Part shown: positions 16,910 through 24,369 of the stretch, piece after piece
Layout: every line of letters begins with the position of its first letter
How positions within the stretch are numbered: position 1 is the stretch's first letter
DNA from: Clostridia bacterium
GTDB taxonomy: Bacteria; Bacillota; Clostridia; Christensenellales; Aristaeellaceae
Direction: 5' to 3'
DNA length: 29,461 nucleotides
Assembly (NCBI GenBank): GCA_016295665.1
Contig: JAEDKS010000005.1
Coordinates: forward strand, 1-29,461
Made by a program: the position numbers and the translations under genes
Notes under the pieces: model-generated
Database searches by the model: none
Told to the model about the DNA's origin: nothing
What the model saw: only the letters and a program-made list of their open reading frames with translations

Positions 16910-17905
16910 TCAATCATTGGAGAATTTCTTTTCCATGCTGAACTGGATCACCGTCACCAGCAGCACGATGACCAGCAGCACCATGGCGATGGCGCTGGCC
17001 TTGCCGTAGTTGAACTGCACAAAGGCCGTGTCATAGATGTAGGTCACCAGCATCTTGGTGGCGCGACCGGGGCCACCGCCCGTCATGATGGCGACGGTGT
17101 CGTAGATCTTGAAGCAGCCGATGATCAGCATGATGGAGGAGAAGAAGGTGGTGGGGTTCAGCTGGGGCAGCGTGATGTTCCAGAACTGCTGCCACTTGTT
17201 GGCACCGTCCACCGTGGCGGCCTCGTACAGCTCGCGGGGCACGCCCTGCAGGGCTGCCAGATAGATGACCATGTAGTAGCCCATGCTGCGCCACACGCTC
17301 ACCAGGATGATGGCCCACATGGCCATGGTGGAATCGGCTGTCCAGCTCTTGTTGAAGTTGATGCCGATGCTCATCAGCAGCTGATTGATGGGGCCGTCCT
17401 TCATCAGCATGAAGTTCCAGCACACGCAGATTGCCACCATGGAAGCGACGTAGGGGAAGAAGAAGATGGCACGGAAGGCCACGGCGCCCTTCACCGCACG
17501 GTTCAGCACCAGCGCCAGGCAGATGGAGCAGACCAGCGTCAGCGGCACGGTGACGACGGTATAGAACACGGTGTTCTTCAGGGCGATGCCCAGGTCAACG
17601 CGGTTGAAGAAGTAGGTCAGACCGGACAGCAGACCCTCCTCGGCAATCTTGCCGGACACCTTGGCGACGTTGAAGATCTCCTCGAAGTTGGCGAGGCCAA
17701 CCCATTTCGCACCAAAGATCGCACCCGTCTTGGACTCCATCAGGGACATGATGACGGACATGACCACGGGAATCAGTGTGAAAATGGCAAAGCCAATGAA
17801 GTTGGGCGCGATAAACGAAAAAGCCACCAAGGTGTTTTTCCGCTCCAGGTGTCCCATTTTCCGCTTCTTCGGCTTTGCGGTAAGAGGCACCGCATTCTGT
17901 GCCAT
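16910..17905 (-). CDS. Carbohydrate ABC transporter permease, MalF/UgpA type
   Basis: 331 residues. A basic cytoplasmic tail (KPKKRK) precedes helix 1 (25-55, LVAFSFIAPNFIGFAIFTLI), and the EAA motif is at 228-247 (EAATVDGANKWQQFWNITLP). It pairs with the MalG-type permease and the solute-binding protein as a CUT1 importer for oligosaccharides. The ATG at 17905 is chosen (AAGGGAG 9 bases upstream) over an in-frame ATG at 17959, which lies beside the hairpin downstream of the binding-protein gene and would add an unlikely arginine-rich leader. Confidence 0.94.
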   Translation of the reverse strand: MAQNAVPLTAKPKKRKMGHLERKNTLVAFSFIAPNFIGFAIFTLIPVVMSVIMSLMESKTGAIFGAKWVGLANFEEIFNVAKVSGKIAEEGLLSGLTYFFNRVDLGIALKNTVFYTVVTVPLTLVCSICLALVLNRAVKGAVAFRAIFFFPYVASMVAICVCWNFMLMKDGPINQLLMSIGINFNKSWTADSTMAMWAIILVSVWRSMGYYMVIYLAALQGVPRELYEAATVDGANKWQQFWNITLPQLNPTTFFSSIMLIIGCFKIYDTVAIMTGGGPGRATKMLVTYIYDTAFVQFNYGKASAIAMVLLVIVLLVTVIQFSMEKKFSND

Positions 17906-17969
17906 GGTTGATTTCTCCCTTCTTGCTGCGGGTGTCTCAGCGTTGCCGCGGCCCCGCATGAATGAGAAA

Positions 17970-18001
17970 GGCGGGAATGGCGAGGTATCGCCATTCCCGC
18001 C
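17970..18001 (-). terminator. Intercistronic hairpin between SBP and permease genes
   Basis: A perfect 14-bp stem (17970-17983 with 17988-18001) and a 4-nt loop, followed on the minus strand by CTTTCTC. The short T tract suggests partial termination or an mRNA 3' end, which would let the binding protein be made in excess over the permeases and enzymes. Confidence 0.75.
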
Positions 18002-18029
18002 TCGTGATGCCTTGTTGCGATGGGAAGGA

Positions 18030-19274
18030 TTACTTGCTCAGCAGCTCCTGCACGCGCTCGTTCATTTCCTCGATGCCTTCCTCGATGGAGATCTCACGAG
18101 TCATGATCATGGAATGCTCCTCGCCCAGGATGGAGGAGATGGCGGAAGCGTTGGGATCGCCGGGGATCTCGATGGCCACGTAGGAGGGCAGCAGGGCAGC
18201 CACGCTGTTCTCATCCTGCGGGAAGCCTTCCACGGAGGACATGACCTTAGCAACGCCCTCGGACACCCAGGCGGGACGGTTGCCGGTGCCGGCGGTCACC
18301 TTGGAGCCTTCCTCGCCGCACAGCCAGGCGATGTAATCCCAGGCAGCGTCGGCGTTGGTGGCCTTCTTGTTAATCATGACGCCGGTCAGGTTGCCGAAGG
18401 TGGAACCGGCCTTGACATCTTCCTTGTGCGGCACGGCGACGATGCCCCAGTCAGACACGTTGTAGTTGCCGTCCTTGATGTTGTTGATCAGGGTCGCCAC
18501 GTACCAGTAGCCCATGGGCAGCATGGCGATGTTGCCATTGCCGAAGGCGCCGGAGTAGTGCAGACCGGCAGCGGTCACTTCGCTGTACGCCATGCAGGCG
18601 CCCGCATCCTCCAGGTCCTGAACCAGCTGATAGAAGTAGGCCAGATCGGAGTACTCACCGTCGATCAGGGTGTTCACACCGTCGCACACGGCCCAGTTCA
18701 CACAGGCGGACAGCCAGGTGTGGTTGTGGGTGCCGTAGTTGCCGTTGCCGGACAGGGCGATGGCCTTCTCCTTGTACTCCTCCCAGGTCATGTCATTGGT
18801 GGGGTACGCAACGCCAGCGTTGTCGAACAGGGTCTTGTTGTAGAACAGCACCCAGAAGTCGGAACGGAAGGGCAGGGCGACCTGCTCGCCGTTGTAGTTG
18901 TAGTTCACTTCCATGCCCACATAGCCGGACAGATCATAGTTGCTGGCGGCGATGTAGTCATTCATGTTCATGGCGTAGCCGGCATCGTACCAGTTCATCA
19001 GGGCAGGAACGTCCTTCACCATGTAGATGTCGCTGCTGTCGCCGGCGGCCAGCATGGCGGCAACCTTGGTGTCATAGTCCTGGGAGGACACGTCGATGTA
19101 CTCGATGGTCACGCCGGGATGGGTGGCCTCATAGGCCTCCTTCTGCGCGGTCAGATAGCCGGTGGTGTTCACGTCCCAGGCCACGATGGTCAGGGTCGTG
19201 CCCTCGGCAGCGGCGAAGCTCATCACGGACAGGGTCATGATGGCAGCCAGCACCAGTGCAAGCAGTTTCTTCAT
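18030..19274 (-). CDS. Extracellular solute-binding protein of a CUT1 sugar importer
   Basis: 414 residues. Sec signal peptide (MKKLLALVLAAIMTLSV) with probable cleavage after MSFAAA at residue 23. The mature protein follows the family 1 solute-binding pattern: TTLTIVAWDVN, KVAAMLAAGDSSDIYMV, LPFRSDFWVLFYNKTLFDNAG, GNIAMLPMGYW, AAWDYIAWLCGEEGSK. There is no lipobox cysteine, unlike most Gram-positive binding proteins, so its tethering is unclear. First gene of the 11-gene operon; AAGGAGG 9 bases before the ATG. The ligand is probably the rhamnose/uronate oligosaccharide that the downstream enzymes process; this is inference. Confidence 0.95.
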   Translation of the reverse strand: MKKLLALVLAAIMTLSVMSFAAAEGTTLTIVAWDVNTTGYLTAQKEAYEATHPGVTIEYIDVSSQDYDTKVAAMLAAGDSSDIYMVKDVPALMNWYDAGYAMNMNDYIAASNYDLSGYVGMEVNYNYNGEQVALPFRSDFWVLFYNKTLFDNAGVAYPTNDMTWEEYKEKAIALSGNGNYGTHNHTWLSACVNWAVCDGVNTLIDGEYSDLAYFYQLVQDLEDAGACMAYSEVTAAGLHYSGAFGNGNIAMLPMGYWYVATLINNIKDGNYNVSDWGIVAVPHKEDVKAGSTFGNLTGVMINKKATNADAAWDYIAWLCGEEGSKVTAGTGNRPAWVSEGVAKVMSSVEGFPQDENSVAALLPSYVAIEIPGDPNASAISSILGEEHSMIMTREISIEEGIEEMNERVQELLSK

Positions 19275-19342
19275 AATGGGTTCCCTCCTTGTAATTTATC
19301 AAAACGGACACACTTGCCCGCCTGATTCTGCCTGACGCATTT

Positions 19343-19356
19343 TGTAAGCGCTTCCT
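19343..19356. promoter_or_regulatory. cre box / LacI-family operator downstream of the operon promoter
   Basis: TGTAAGCGCTTCCT matches the catabolite-responsive element consensus TGWAARCGYTWNCW at every position. It is centred about 28 bases downstream of the expected transcript start of the sugar operon, where a bound CcpA or the adjacent LacI regulator would block elongation or initiation. Confidence 0.75.
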
Positions 19357-19384
19357 AATTTGGAACACTCATGATTTCGTTTTC

Positions 19385-19413
19385 ATTATACCATGCACAT
19401 GCACACGTGTCAA
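19385..19413 (-). promoter_or_regulatory. Consensus promoter of the rhamnose/uronate operon
   Basis: Read on the minus strand: TTGACA (19413-19408), exactly 17 bp, TATAAT (19390-19385), a perfect sigma-A consensus. The leader to the SBP start is about 100 bases and contains the cre box. No other clear promoter was found within the operon. Confidence 0.9.
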
Positions 19414-19480
19414 TAACCTTTTTGATTTTCTCCAAAAAATCCATCATGCGGCCATCGGGACGTCAAACCGTCGGCTCGGC

Positions 19481-19510
19481 TTTTGTAAGCAGAGCGAGCT
19501 GCTTACAAAA
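19481..19510. promoter_or_regulatory. Long inverted repeat, candidate LacI-family operator
   Basis: TTTTGTAAGCAG and CTGCTTACAAAA form a perfect 12-bp inverted repeat around AGCGAG. The outer parts TGTAAGC and GCTTACA are the two halves of an ideal cre box, moved apart by 10 bp. It lies 25 bp upstream of the lacI-type gene's -35 and about 68 bp upstream of the operon's -35, so it could serve both directions. Confidence 0.6.
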
Positions 19511-19534
19511 TTTTCACCGGCGGCGCCTCGCGCC

Positions 19535-19563
19535 TTGCAAGTTGGCGCCGGGGCTGGTATAAT
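19535..19563 (+). promoter_or_regulatory. Promoter of the LacI-family regulator gene
   Basis: TTGCAA (19535-19540), a 17-bp spacer and TATAAT (19558-19563). The start codon is 43 bases downstream. No separate promoter is evident before the GH2 gene, so this may drive regulator, GH2 and DJ-1 genes together. Confidence 0.75.
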
Positions 19564-19605
19564 GGAAACAAAGGGGATCGGCAAGGAAAAGGAGGCGGGG
19601 AGCAT

Positions 19606-20661
19606 ATGCCTGAGAAGCAGCCAACCATCTATGACGTCGCGGAGGCGGCAGGGGTATCCATCGCGACCGTGTCCCGGGTCATGTCCGGCGGCAGCGCCAG
19701 CGCCCGCGCTCGGGAGAAGGTGGAGCGTGCCATCGAGGCGCTGAAGTACCACCCCAGCTCCGTGGCCCGGGGGCTGGACAGGCACGCGACCCGCACCTTT
19801 GCCCTGGTGGTTTCCGACCTCACCAACCCCTATTACGCCGCGCTGACGCAGGGGGCGCTGGAGGAGGCCGCGCGAAGCGGCTATGTGCTGCAGCTGTACA
19901 ATACCGCCCTGGAGAGCGAGCCGGACACCCATCTGATCGCCCGGCTGCTGGAGCAGCGGCTGGACGGCGCGGTGCTGGTGGGCGGCATCGTGGACAGCAG
20001 CGGCAGCGCGGAGGCGCTGGAGCGCCTGATGCAGCTGCAGAAGGCCATGCCGCTGGTGACCATCGGCCCGCGCATCGAGGGGCTGGCGTGCATCAACATC
20101 ACCTCCGACCTGTCCATCAGCGTCCGCAAGAGCATCGCGCACCTGACCGCGCTGGGGCACCGGCGCATCGCCTTCATCGGCGGCAGCGCCCGCGTCACCT
20201 CCGCCACCATCCGGGAGTCCGCCTTCTATCAGGAGATGCGCCGCCTGGGGCTGGACGCCGACCCGGATGCCCGCAACGAGACCGGCTTCACCCCGCAGGC
20301 GGGGGAGCTGTGCGTGACCAAGCTGTTCTCCCGCCTGCCTCGGGAGAGGCGCCCCACGGCGATGATCGCCATCAACGACCTGGTGGCCCTGGGCGCGCTG
20401 CGGCAGCTGCAGCGCATGGGGCTGCGGGTGCCGGAGGATGTGGCGCTCATCGGCTGCGACAATCAGTTCTTTACCCCCTGTTTGAACCCGCCCCTGACCA
20501 CGGTGGATCTGCATCCCTACGACCATGGACAGTGCGCCGTGGCGGAGCTGGTGTCTGTGTGCAGCGGCATGGAGCAGCTGTCCTTCAGCCAGATCCGGGA
20601 GTGCAGCCTCATCGTCCGGGAGAGCTGCGGTGCCGCGCTGGGGGTGCGCCGCTTCGACTGA
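19606..20661 (+). CDS. LacI-family transcriptional regulator
   Basis: 351 residues. Helix-turn-helix at 7-26 (TIYDVAEAAGVSIATVSRVM), hinge helix around 51-60 (SSVARGLDRH), then a periplasmic-binding-like core with ALVVSDLTNPYYAAL, DGAVLVGGIVDS, HRRIAFIGGS, AMIAINDLVALGAL and DVALIGCDNQFF. The TVSRVM recognition helix belongs to the class that reads cre-like operators with a central CG, in line with the two TGTAAGC sites upstream. GGAGG is 10 bases before the ATG. Divergent from the sugar operon and upstream of the GH2 gene; probably a repressor released by an oligosaccharide or sugar of that pathway. Confidence 0.95.
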   Translation: MPEKQPTIYDVAEAAGVSIATVSRVMSGGSASARAREKVERAIEALKYHPSSVARGLDRHATRTFALVVSDLTNPYYAALTQGALEEAARSGYVLQLYNTALESEPDTHLIARLLEQRLDGAVLVGGIVDSSGSAEALERLMQLQKAMPLVTIGPRIEGLACINITSDLSISVRKSIAHLTALGHRRIAFIGGSARVTSATIRESAFYQEMRRLGLDADPDARNETGFTPQAGELCVTKLFSRLPRERRPTAMIAINDLVALGALRQLQRMGLRVPEDVALIGCDNQFFTPCLNPPLTTVDLHPYDHGQCAVAELVSVCSGMEQLSFSQIRECSLIVRESCGAALGVRRFD

Positions 20662-20725
20662 GCCCCGCCGTGTTCATTATCCTCCGTCCGTTGATTTTGG
20701 GAATATATAGAAAGGAAGGAATCGT

Positions 20726-22492
20726 ATGCTGTATCCGCAGGCCAATGCCGCCCGGATGGTCATGGACCTCTCGGGCGTGTGGGACTTCCGACTGGAGAAG
20801 GACGCGCCCTGGCAGACCATCGCCGTCCCCGCCTCCTACAACGACCAGAAGGCTGACCCCGCCTTCCGCAACCATGTGGGGCCGGTCTGGTACCGTACCC
20901 GCCTGACCATCCCCGCCATGCTGGCGGGACAGCGCCGGGTGCTGCGCTTCGACGCGGTGACCCACCATGCCCGGGTGTTCCTGGACGGGGCGCTCATCGC
21001 GGAGCACAACGGGGGCTTCCTGCCCTTTGAGGTGGACATCACCGAGCGTCTGGCCCCCGGCGCCTCCGCGGAGCTGCTGGTGGAGGCGGACAACCTCATC
21101 AACCACCGCACCCTGCCCGTCGGCAACGAGAGCGGCACCATGTTCTTCGGCTCGGACAACCCCGGCATCCCGAGCGTGGAGGCGGGCAAGCGCCGGCAGC
21201 AGGAGCAGGGCATCAACCTGCCCAACTTCGACTTCTTCAACTATGCCGGCATCAATCGTCCCGTGCGGCTCTGCACCGTGCCGGAGGGACACATCACCGG
21301 CATCTCCGTGGTGACCGCGCTGGACGGCACGGTGCGCTTCCGGGTGGAGACCGCCGGGGAGGGCGAGGTGCGGGTGACCGTGCTGGACGCGGAGGGTCAG
21401 GAGGTGGCCCGGGGAACGGGCGCGGACTGCCAGCTGCGGATCGACCGGCCCCGGCTCTGGGAGCCCTGGCCCGGCACGCCTTACCTGTACACCGCGCATG
21501 TCACCTTCGGGGAGGACCAGTATGACCAGACCTTCGGCATCCGCTCCGTGGAGGTCAGGGGCACGCAGTTCCTCATCAACGGCAAGCCCTTCCATTTCCA
21601 TGGCCCCTGCAAGCACGAGGACTCCGCCCTGCACGGGCGCGGCATGGACAACTGCCTGAACGTGGCGGACATCAGCCTGTTCCACTGGCTGAACGCCAAC
21701 GCCTTCCGAACCAGCCACTATCCCTACGCCGAGGAGATGTACGCCCTGTGCGACCGGGAGGGCATCGTCATCATTGACGAGACCCCGGCGGTGGGCATCG
21801 GTGCCGGCGCGGCGCTCGATCCCTACAAGGCGTGGGGCGGGGAGCTGCAGGACTATCACGCGCAGGTGCTGACCGACATGATCGCCCGGGACAGGAATCA
21901 CCCCTGCGTGGTGATGTGGAGCCTGGGCAACGAGCCGGACACCGAGCATTTCCCGCAGTCCGCCTATGACTACTGGATGCCGCTCTACGAGCTGGCGCAC
22001 CGCCTCGACCCGCAGAACCGCCCCGTGACGCTGGTGGGCTGCCAGAACGACTACACGAAGGATCTCATCATCCCCGCCATGGACGTGGTGTGCATCAACC
22101 GCTACTACGGCTGGTACAACCTGTCCGGCGACCTGGACAGCGCCCGCTATGCGCTGCGCATCGAGCTGGACTGGTGGGAGAAGAAGGGCAAGCCGGTGAT
22201 TCTCTCCGAGTACGGCGCGGACACCATCAACGGGCTGCACGGCGCCGTGGCGGAGATGTTCACCGAGGAGTTCCAGGTGGACTTCTACACCGCCATCAAC
22301 GAGTGCCTGGACGAGCGGCCCTGGGTGGTGGGCGAGCTGCCCTGGAACTTCGCGGACTTTGGCACCCATCAGAACCCCATGCGCTCCGGCGGCAACCGCA
22401 AGGGCCTGTTCACCCGCGATCGCAGACCCAAGCTGGCGGCCCATTACTTCCGCCGGCGGTGGCAGAACCTTGCGAAGGACAAGCAGGGCTGA
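20726..22492 (+). CDS. GH2 beta-glucuronidase
   Basis: 588 residues, close to bacterial GUS length. Sugar-binding domain (about 12-180, with VWYRTRL and NYAGINRPV), a short immunoglobulin-like domain, then the barrel from about 275. Acid/base E403 in WSLGNEPDT; nucleophile E495 in LSEYGADT. The NRYYGWY segment (458-464) and the N-x-K motif (N557, K559 in GGNRKGLFTRDRRPK) recognise the glucuronate carboxylate in E. coli GUS and separate glucuronidases from galactosidases. The active-site loop region (AVGIGAGAALDPYKAW) is fairly short. No signal peptide. GGAAGG precedes the ATG; 64 bases after the regulator. It would remove saturated beta-GlcA from imported glycan fragments or host conjugates. 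Confidence 0.94.
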   Translation: MLYPQANAARMVMDLSGVWDFRLEKDAPWQTIAVPASYNDQKADPAFRNHVGPVWYRTRLTIPAMLAGQRRVLRFDAVTHHARVFLDGALIAEHNGGFLPFEVDITERLAPGASAELLVEADNLINHRTLPVGNESGTMFFGSDNPGIPSVEAGKRRQQEQGINLPNFDFFNYAGINRPVRLCTVPEGHITGISVVTALDGTVRFRVETAGEGEVRVTVLDAEGQEVARGTGADCQLRIDRPRLWEPWPGTPYLYTAHVTFGEDQYDQTFGIRSVEVRGTQFLINGKPFHFHGPCKHEDSALHGRGMDNCLNVADISLFHWLNANAFRTSHYPYAEEMYALCDREGIVIIDETPAVGIGAGAALDPYKAWGGELQDYHAQVLTDMIARDRNHPCVVMWSLGNEPDTEHFPQSAYDYWMPLYELAHRLDPQNRPVTLVGCQNDYTKDLIIPAMDVVCINRYYGWYNLSGDLDSARYALRIELDWWEKKGKPVILSEYGADTINGLHGAVAEMFTEEFQVDFYTAINECLDERPWVVGELPWNFADFGTHQNPMRSGGNRKGLFTRDRRPKLAAHYFRRRWQNLAKDKQG

Positions 22493-22573
22493 GCGGATGC
22501 GCTGCCCGTGTCCGGGCAAAGCCGGCACGGCAGGGAACAGCCCTGGGACACGACCAGGCGGAGGAGGTACACC

Positions 22574-23152
22574 GTGAACATCCTGTGCTACATCTACCCC
22601 GATATGGCGGACTTCGAGCTGACCCTGCTGCTGCACCGGCTGCATCAGCGGGGCTGCCGGGTGCTGGCGGCCTCGGAGCACCTCGAGCCGGTGACGGCCC
22701 AGTCCGGGCTGCGCTACCTGCCCGATCTGACGCTTCGGGACGCGGAGCAGCAGCCGCTGCCGGACGCGCTGCTGCTGCCCGGCGGGCCCATCCGACCGGA
22801 GCAGAACGCCGTGTGTCCCCTCGTCCAGCGGATGGATGACGCGGGGCGGCTCATTGGTGCCATCTGCTTTGCACCGCAGTTTCTGGCCCGGGCAGGGGTG
22901 CTGGCGAAGCACGACTACACCACGTCCTGCTCTGCGGAGAAAATGGCGGCGCTGGGCCTCAGGGACTTCTTTCCCCGTGACCGGATGCGCCACGCCCGCG
23001 TGGTGGAGGACGGGCACGTCATCACCGCGCAGGGCTTCGCGTTCGTGGACTTCGCCGAGGCCGTGTGCCTGAAGCTGGGTGTCGCACAGCCCCCGGAAGT
23101 GCGCGCATGGTTCGCGCCCGTCCGTGGGACGGGAGGAAACGGTACCGCCTGA
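22574..23152 (+). CDS. DJ-1/PfpI family protein
   Basis: 192 residues. The DJ-1 fold is shown by NILCYIYPDMADFELTLLL (with the conserved acidic E15), DALLLPGG (64-71) and the nucleophile elbow GAICFAPQFLA with C98. Members include glyoxalases, deglycases and stress proteins; the activity here cannot be assigned. Start GTG at 22574 with GAGGAGG and a 6-base gap, preferred over an in-frame upstream ATG at 22508 that would add an arginine-rich leader. It follows the GH2 gene by 81 bases and ends at a bidirectional terminator. Detoxifying the methylglyoxal or lactaldehyde-linked stress of rhamnose catabolism is possible but speculative. Confidence 0.85.
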   Translation: MNILCYIYPDMADFELTLLLHRLHQRGCRVLAASEHLEPVTAQSGLRYLPDLTLRDAEQQPLPDALLLPGGPIRPEQNAVCPLVQRMDDAGRLIGAICFAPQFLARAGVLAKHDYTTSCSAEKMAALGLRDFFPRDRMRHARVVEDGHVITAQGFAFVDFAEAVCLKLGVAQPPEVRAWFAPVRGTGGNGTA

Positions 23153-23170
23153 GGGCACCTGCCAACACCC

Positions 23171-23210
23171 AAAACGGCTTCTCCGGTCAAGCGCCGAAGA
23201 AGCCGTTTTT
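23171..23210. terminator. Bidirectional Rho-independent terminator
   Basis: The stem pairs AAAACGGCTTCTCCGG (23171-23186) with 23194-23209, with one mismatch and a 7-nt loop. The T-rich arm ends both ways: TTTTTCTATTTCTTC on the plus strand and TTTTGGG on the minus strand. It separates the convergent DJ-1 and DUF2871 genes. Confidence 0.9.
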
Positions 23211-23240
23211 CTATTTCTTCATCATTTTTTCCGCGATCCC

Positions 23241-23654
23241 TCACGCCCGGGCGGCCTTCCGGAGCGTCAGGAGGAGCAGCACGAGACCGATGCCGGTCAG
23301 GATGTGACCGATGCCGGCGATGCCCGAGATGGCGGCGGAGGCGCCGGTGGACAGGGCCACGCCGGTGACCTGCGTCACGCCGCGCACCAGCAGCATGATC
23401 GCCGTCAGCGGCACGCCGAGGTTGTAGGTCACCAGAAAGATGCGGAAGCTGCGGTGCTGCGTCAGGTCGCCGTGGGCGGTGAACAGGGCCACCAGCAGGA
23501 ACATCATCATGCCCAGCAGGAACAGGTGGGGATGCACCTTGCCCAGGGCGGTCTCCCCGACAAAGCCGGAGAACTTGGTGAACTCCCGGTAGAACACGCC
23601 GCCCGCCATGGCGGCGAGGGCGTAGACGAGGGAAACGGTGAGGTACTTCTTCAT
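23241..23654 (-). CDS. DUF2871 family membrane protein
   Basis: 137 residues with four predicted transmembrane helices (about 3-24, 41-60, 72-92, 107-132). The N-terminal VYALAAMAGGVFYREFTKFSGF and VHPHLFLLGMMMFLLVALF patterns are typical of DUF2871. The histidines in HPHLF lie at the start of helix 2, and a further H lies in GIGHILTGIG, which might hold a cofactor or metal; this is speculation. Last gene of the TetR operon; 6 bases after the preceding stop, its ribosome binding site (AAAGGAG) overlapping that gene's end. Function unknown. Confidence 0.8.
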   Translation of the reverse strand: MKKYLTVSLVYALAAMAGGVFYREFTKFSGFVGETALGKVHPHLFLLGMMMFLLVALFTAHGDLTQHRSFRIFLVTYNLGVPLTAIMLLVRGVTQVTGVALSTGASAAISGIAGIGHILTGIGLVLLLLTLRKAARA

Positions 23655-23660
23655 GGGGCG

Positions 23661-24320
23661 TTACTCCTTTCGCATGGCGTTGTAGCCAATGAGCACGGTC
23701 CAGACGTAGGCGCAGGTTTTGGGAATCATCAGCATGCCCACCGGAGGCACGGTGTCCGCGAAGAGCACCACCGGAAGATAGCACGCGAAGCTGATGACCA
23801 CCGTGAGCCACAGATGACGGAAGGGTCTGTCCCCCGTGTCCCGGGCGCTGCGGTAGAACAGCACTACGACCAGCGCGCCCAGCAGCGCAAAGGGAATGTT
23901 CCGCCAGATGCCCCAGGACAGGGGCGCGTCGGGGCTTGTCCAGGCGTTCTGGGGCATCAGGCACAGCCCCACCCGGAGCACGGACAGCACCCATACCGCC
24001 GCGGTGAGATCCCGCCGACCGCTGATCTGATAGCGGCTGCGCCAGACGTAGTACAGCAGCACATAGAACGCGGTCATGGTGATGGACGTGATCAGCTTGC
24101 CGATGCCCAGCGCCGCCGTGTAGTCCGCCAGGCCCGTGGTGCAAAGCGCCAGCGCCCGGGGCACCAGATGGAACGCGTCGCCGCAGCCCAGCGTCACCGC
24201 CATGGCGCCGAACAGCTGATACTGCCGCCGGCCCCGGCTGCCCCGGAGCATCAGAATGCCCAGGATGATGACGCCGGTCAGATACACCAGATCAAAGAGG
24301 GTCTCGAAGATGGCCTGCAT
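23661..24320 (-). CDS. Unidentified multi-spanning membrane protein
   Basis: 219 residues with about seven hydrophobic segments, starting with LFDLVYLTGVIILGILML. Recognisable points are GCGDAFHLVPR (45-55), ITMTAFYVLLYYVWRSRY, and a C-terminal KTCAYVWTVLIGYNAMRKE. I cannot name the family. Seven segments with an early D-x-F-H motif, next to DUF2871 under TetR control, suggest a two-gene membrane unit. AGGAGGC lies before the ATG. It sits 49 bases after the TetR stop and 6 bases before the DUF2871 gene. Confidence 0.75.
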   Translation of the reverse strand: MQAIFETLFDLVYLTGVIILGILMLRGSRGRRQYQLFGAMAVTLGCGDAFHLVPRALALCTTGLADYTAALGIGKLITSITMTAFYVLLYYVWRSRYQISGRRDLTAAVWVLSVLRVGLCLMPQNAWTSPDAPLSWGIWRNIPFALLGALVVVLFYRSARDTGDRPFRHLWLTVVISFACYLPVVLFADTVPPVGMLMIPKTCAYVWTVLIGYNAMRKE

Positions 24321-24369
24321 GGGTCATGCCTCCTGTTTCATGGGATGGGTCGGTGATGAGGATGATGGC

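Noticed and set aside
19521..19550. CGGCGCC ... GGCGCCG inverted repeat near the lacI promoter
   Set aside because: Only 7 bp, GC-only, spans the -35 box; too common in DNA of this composition to call an operator.
20662..20725. Possible promoter before the GH2 gene (TTGATT with an AT-rich ATATATAG stretch)
   Set aside because: The boxes are only a few bases apart, so no valid spacing exists; co-transcription with the regulator is simpler.
22497..22560. Short GC-rich inverted repeats between the GH2 and DJ-1 genes
   Set aside because: Stems of about 5 bp without T tract; no promoter or terminator could be supported.
20609..23158. 849-codon open frame on the minus strand
   Set aside because: A GC-driven shadow opposite the GH2 and DJ-1 genes, rich in His, Arg, Gln and Val with no domain pattern and no fitting ribosome binding site.
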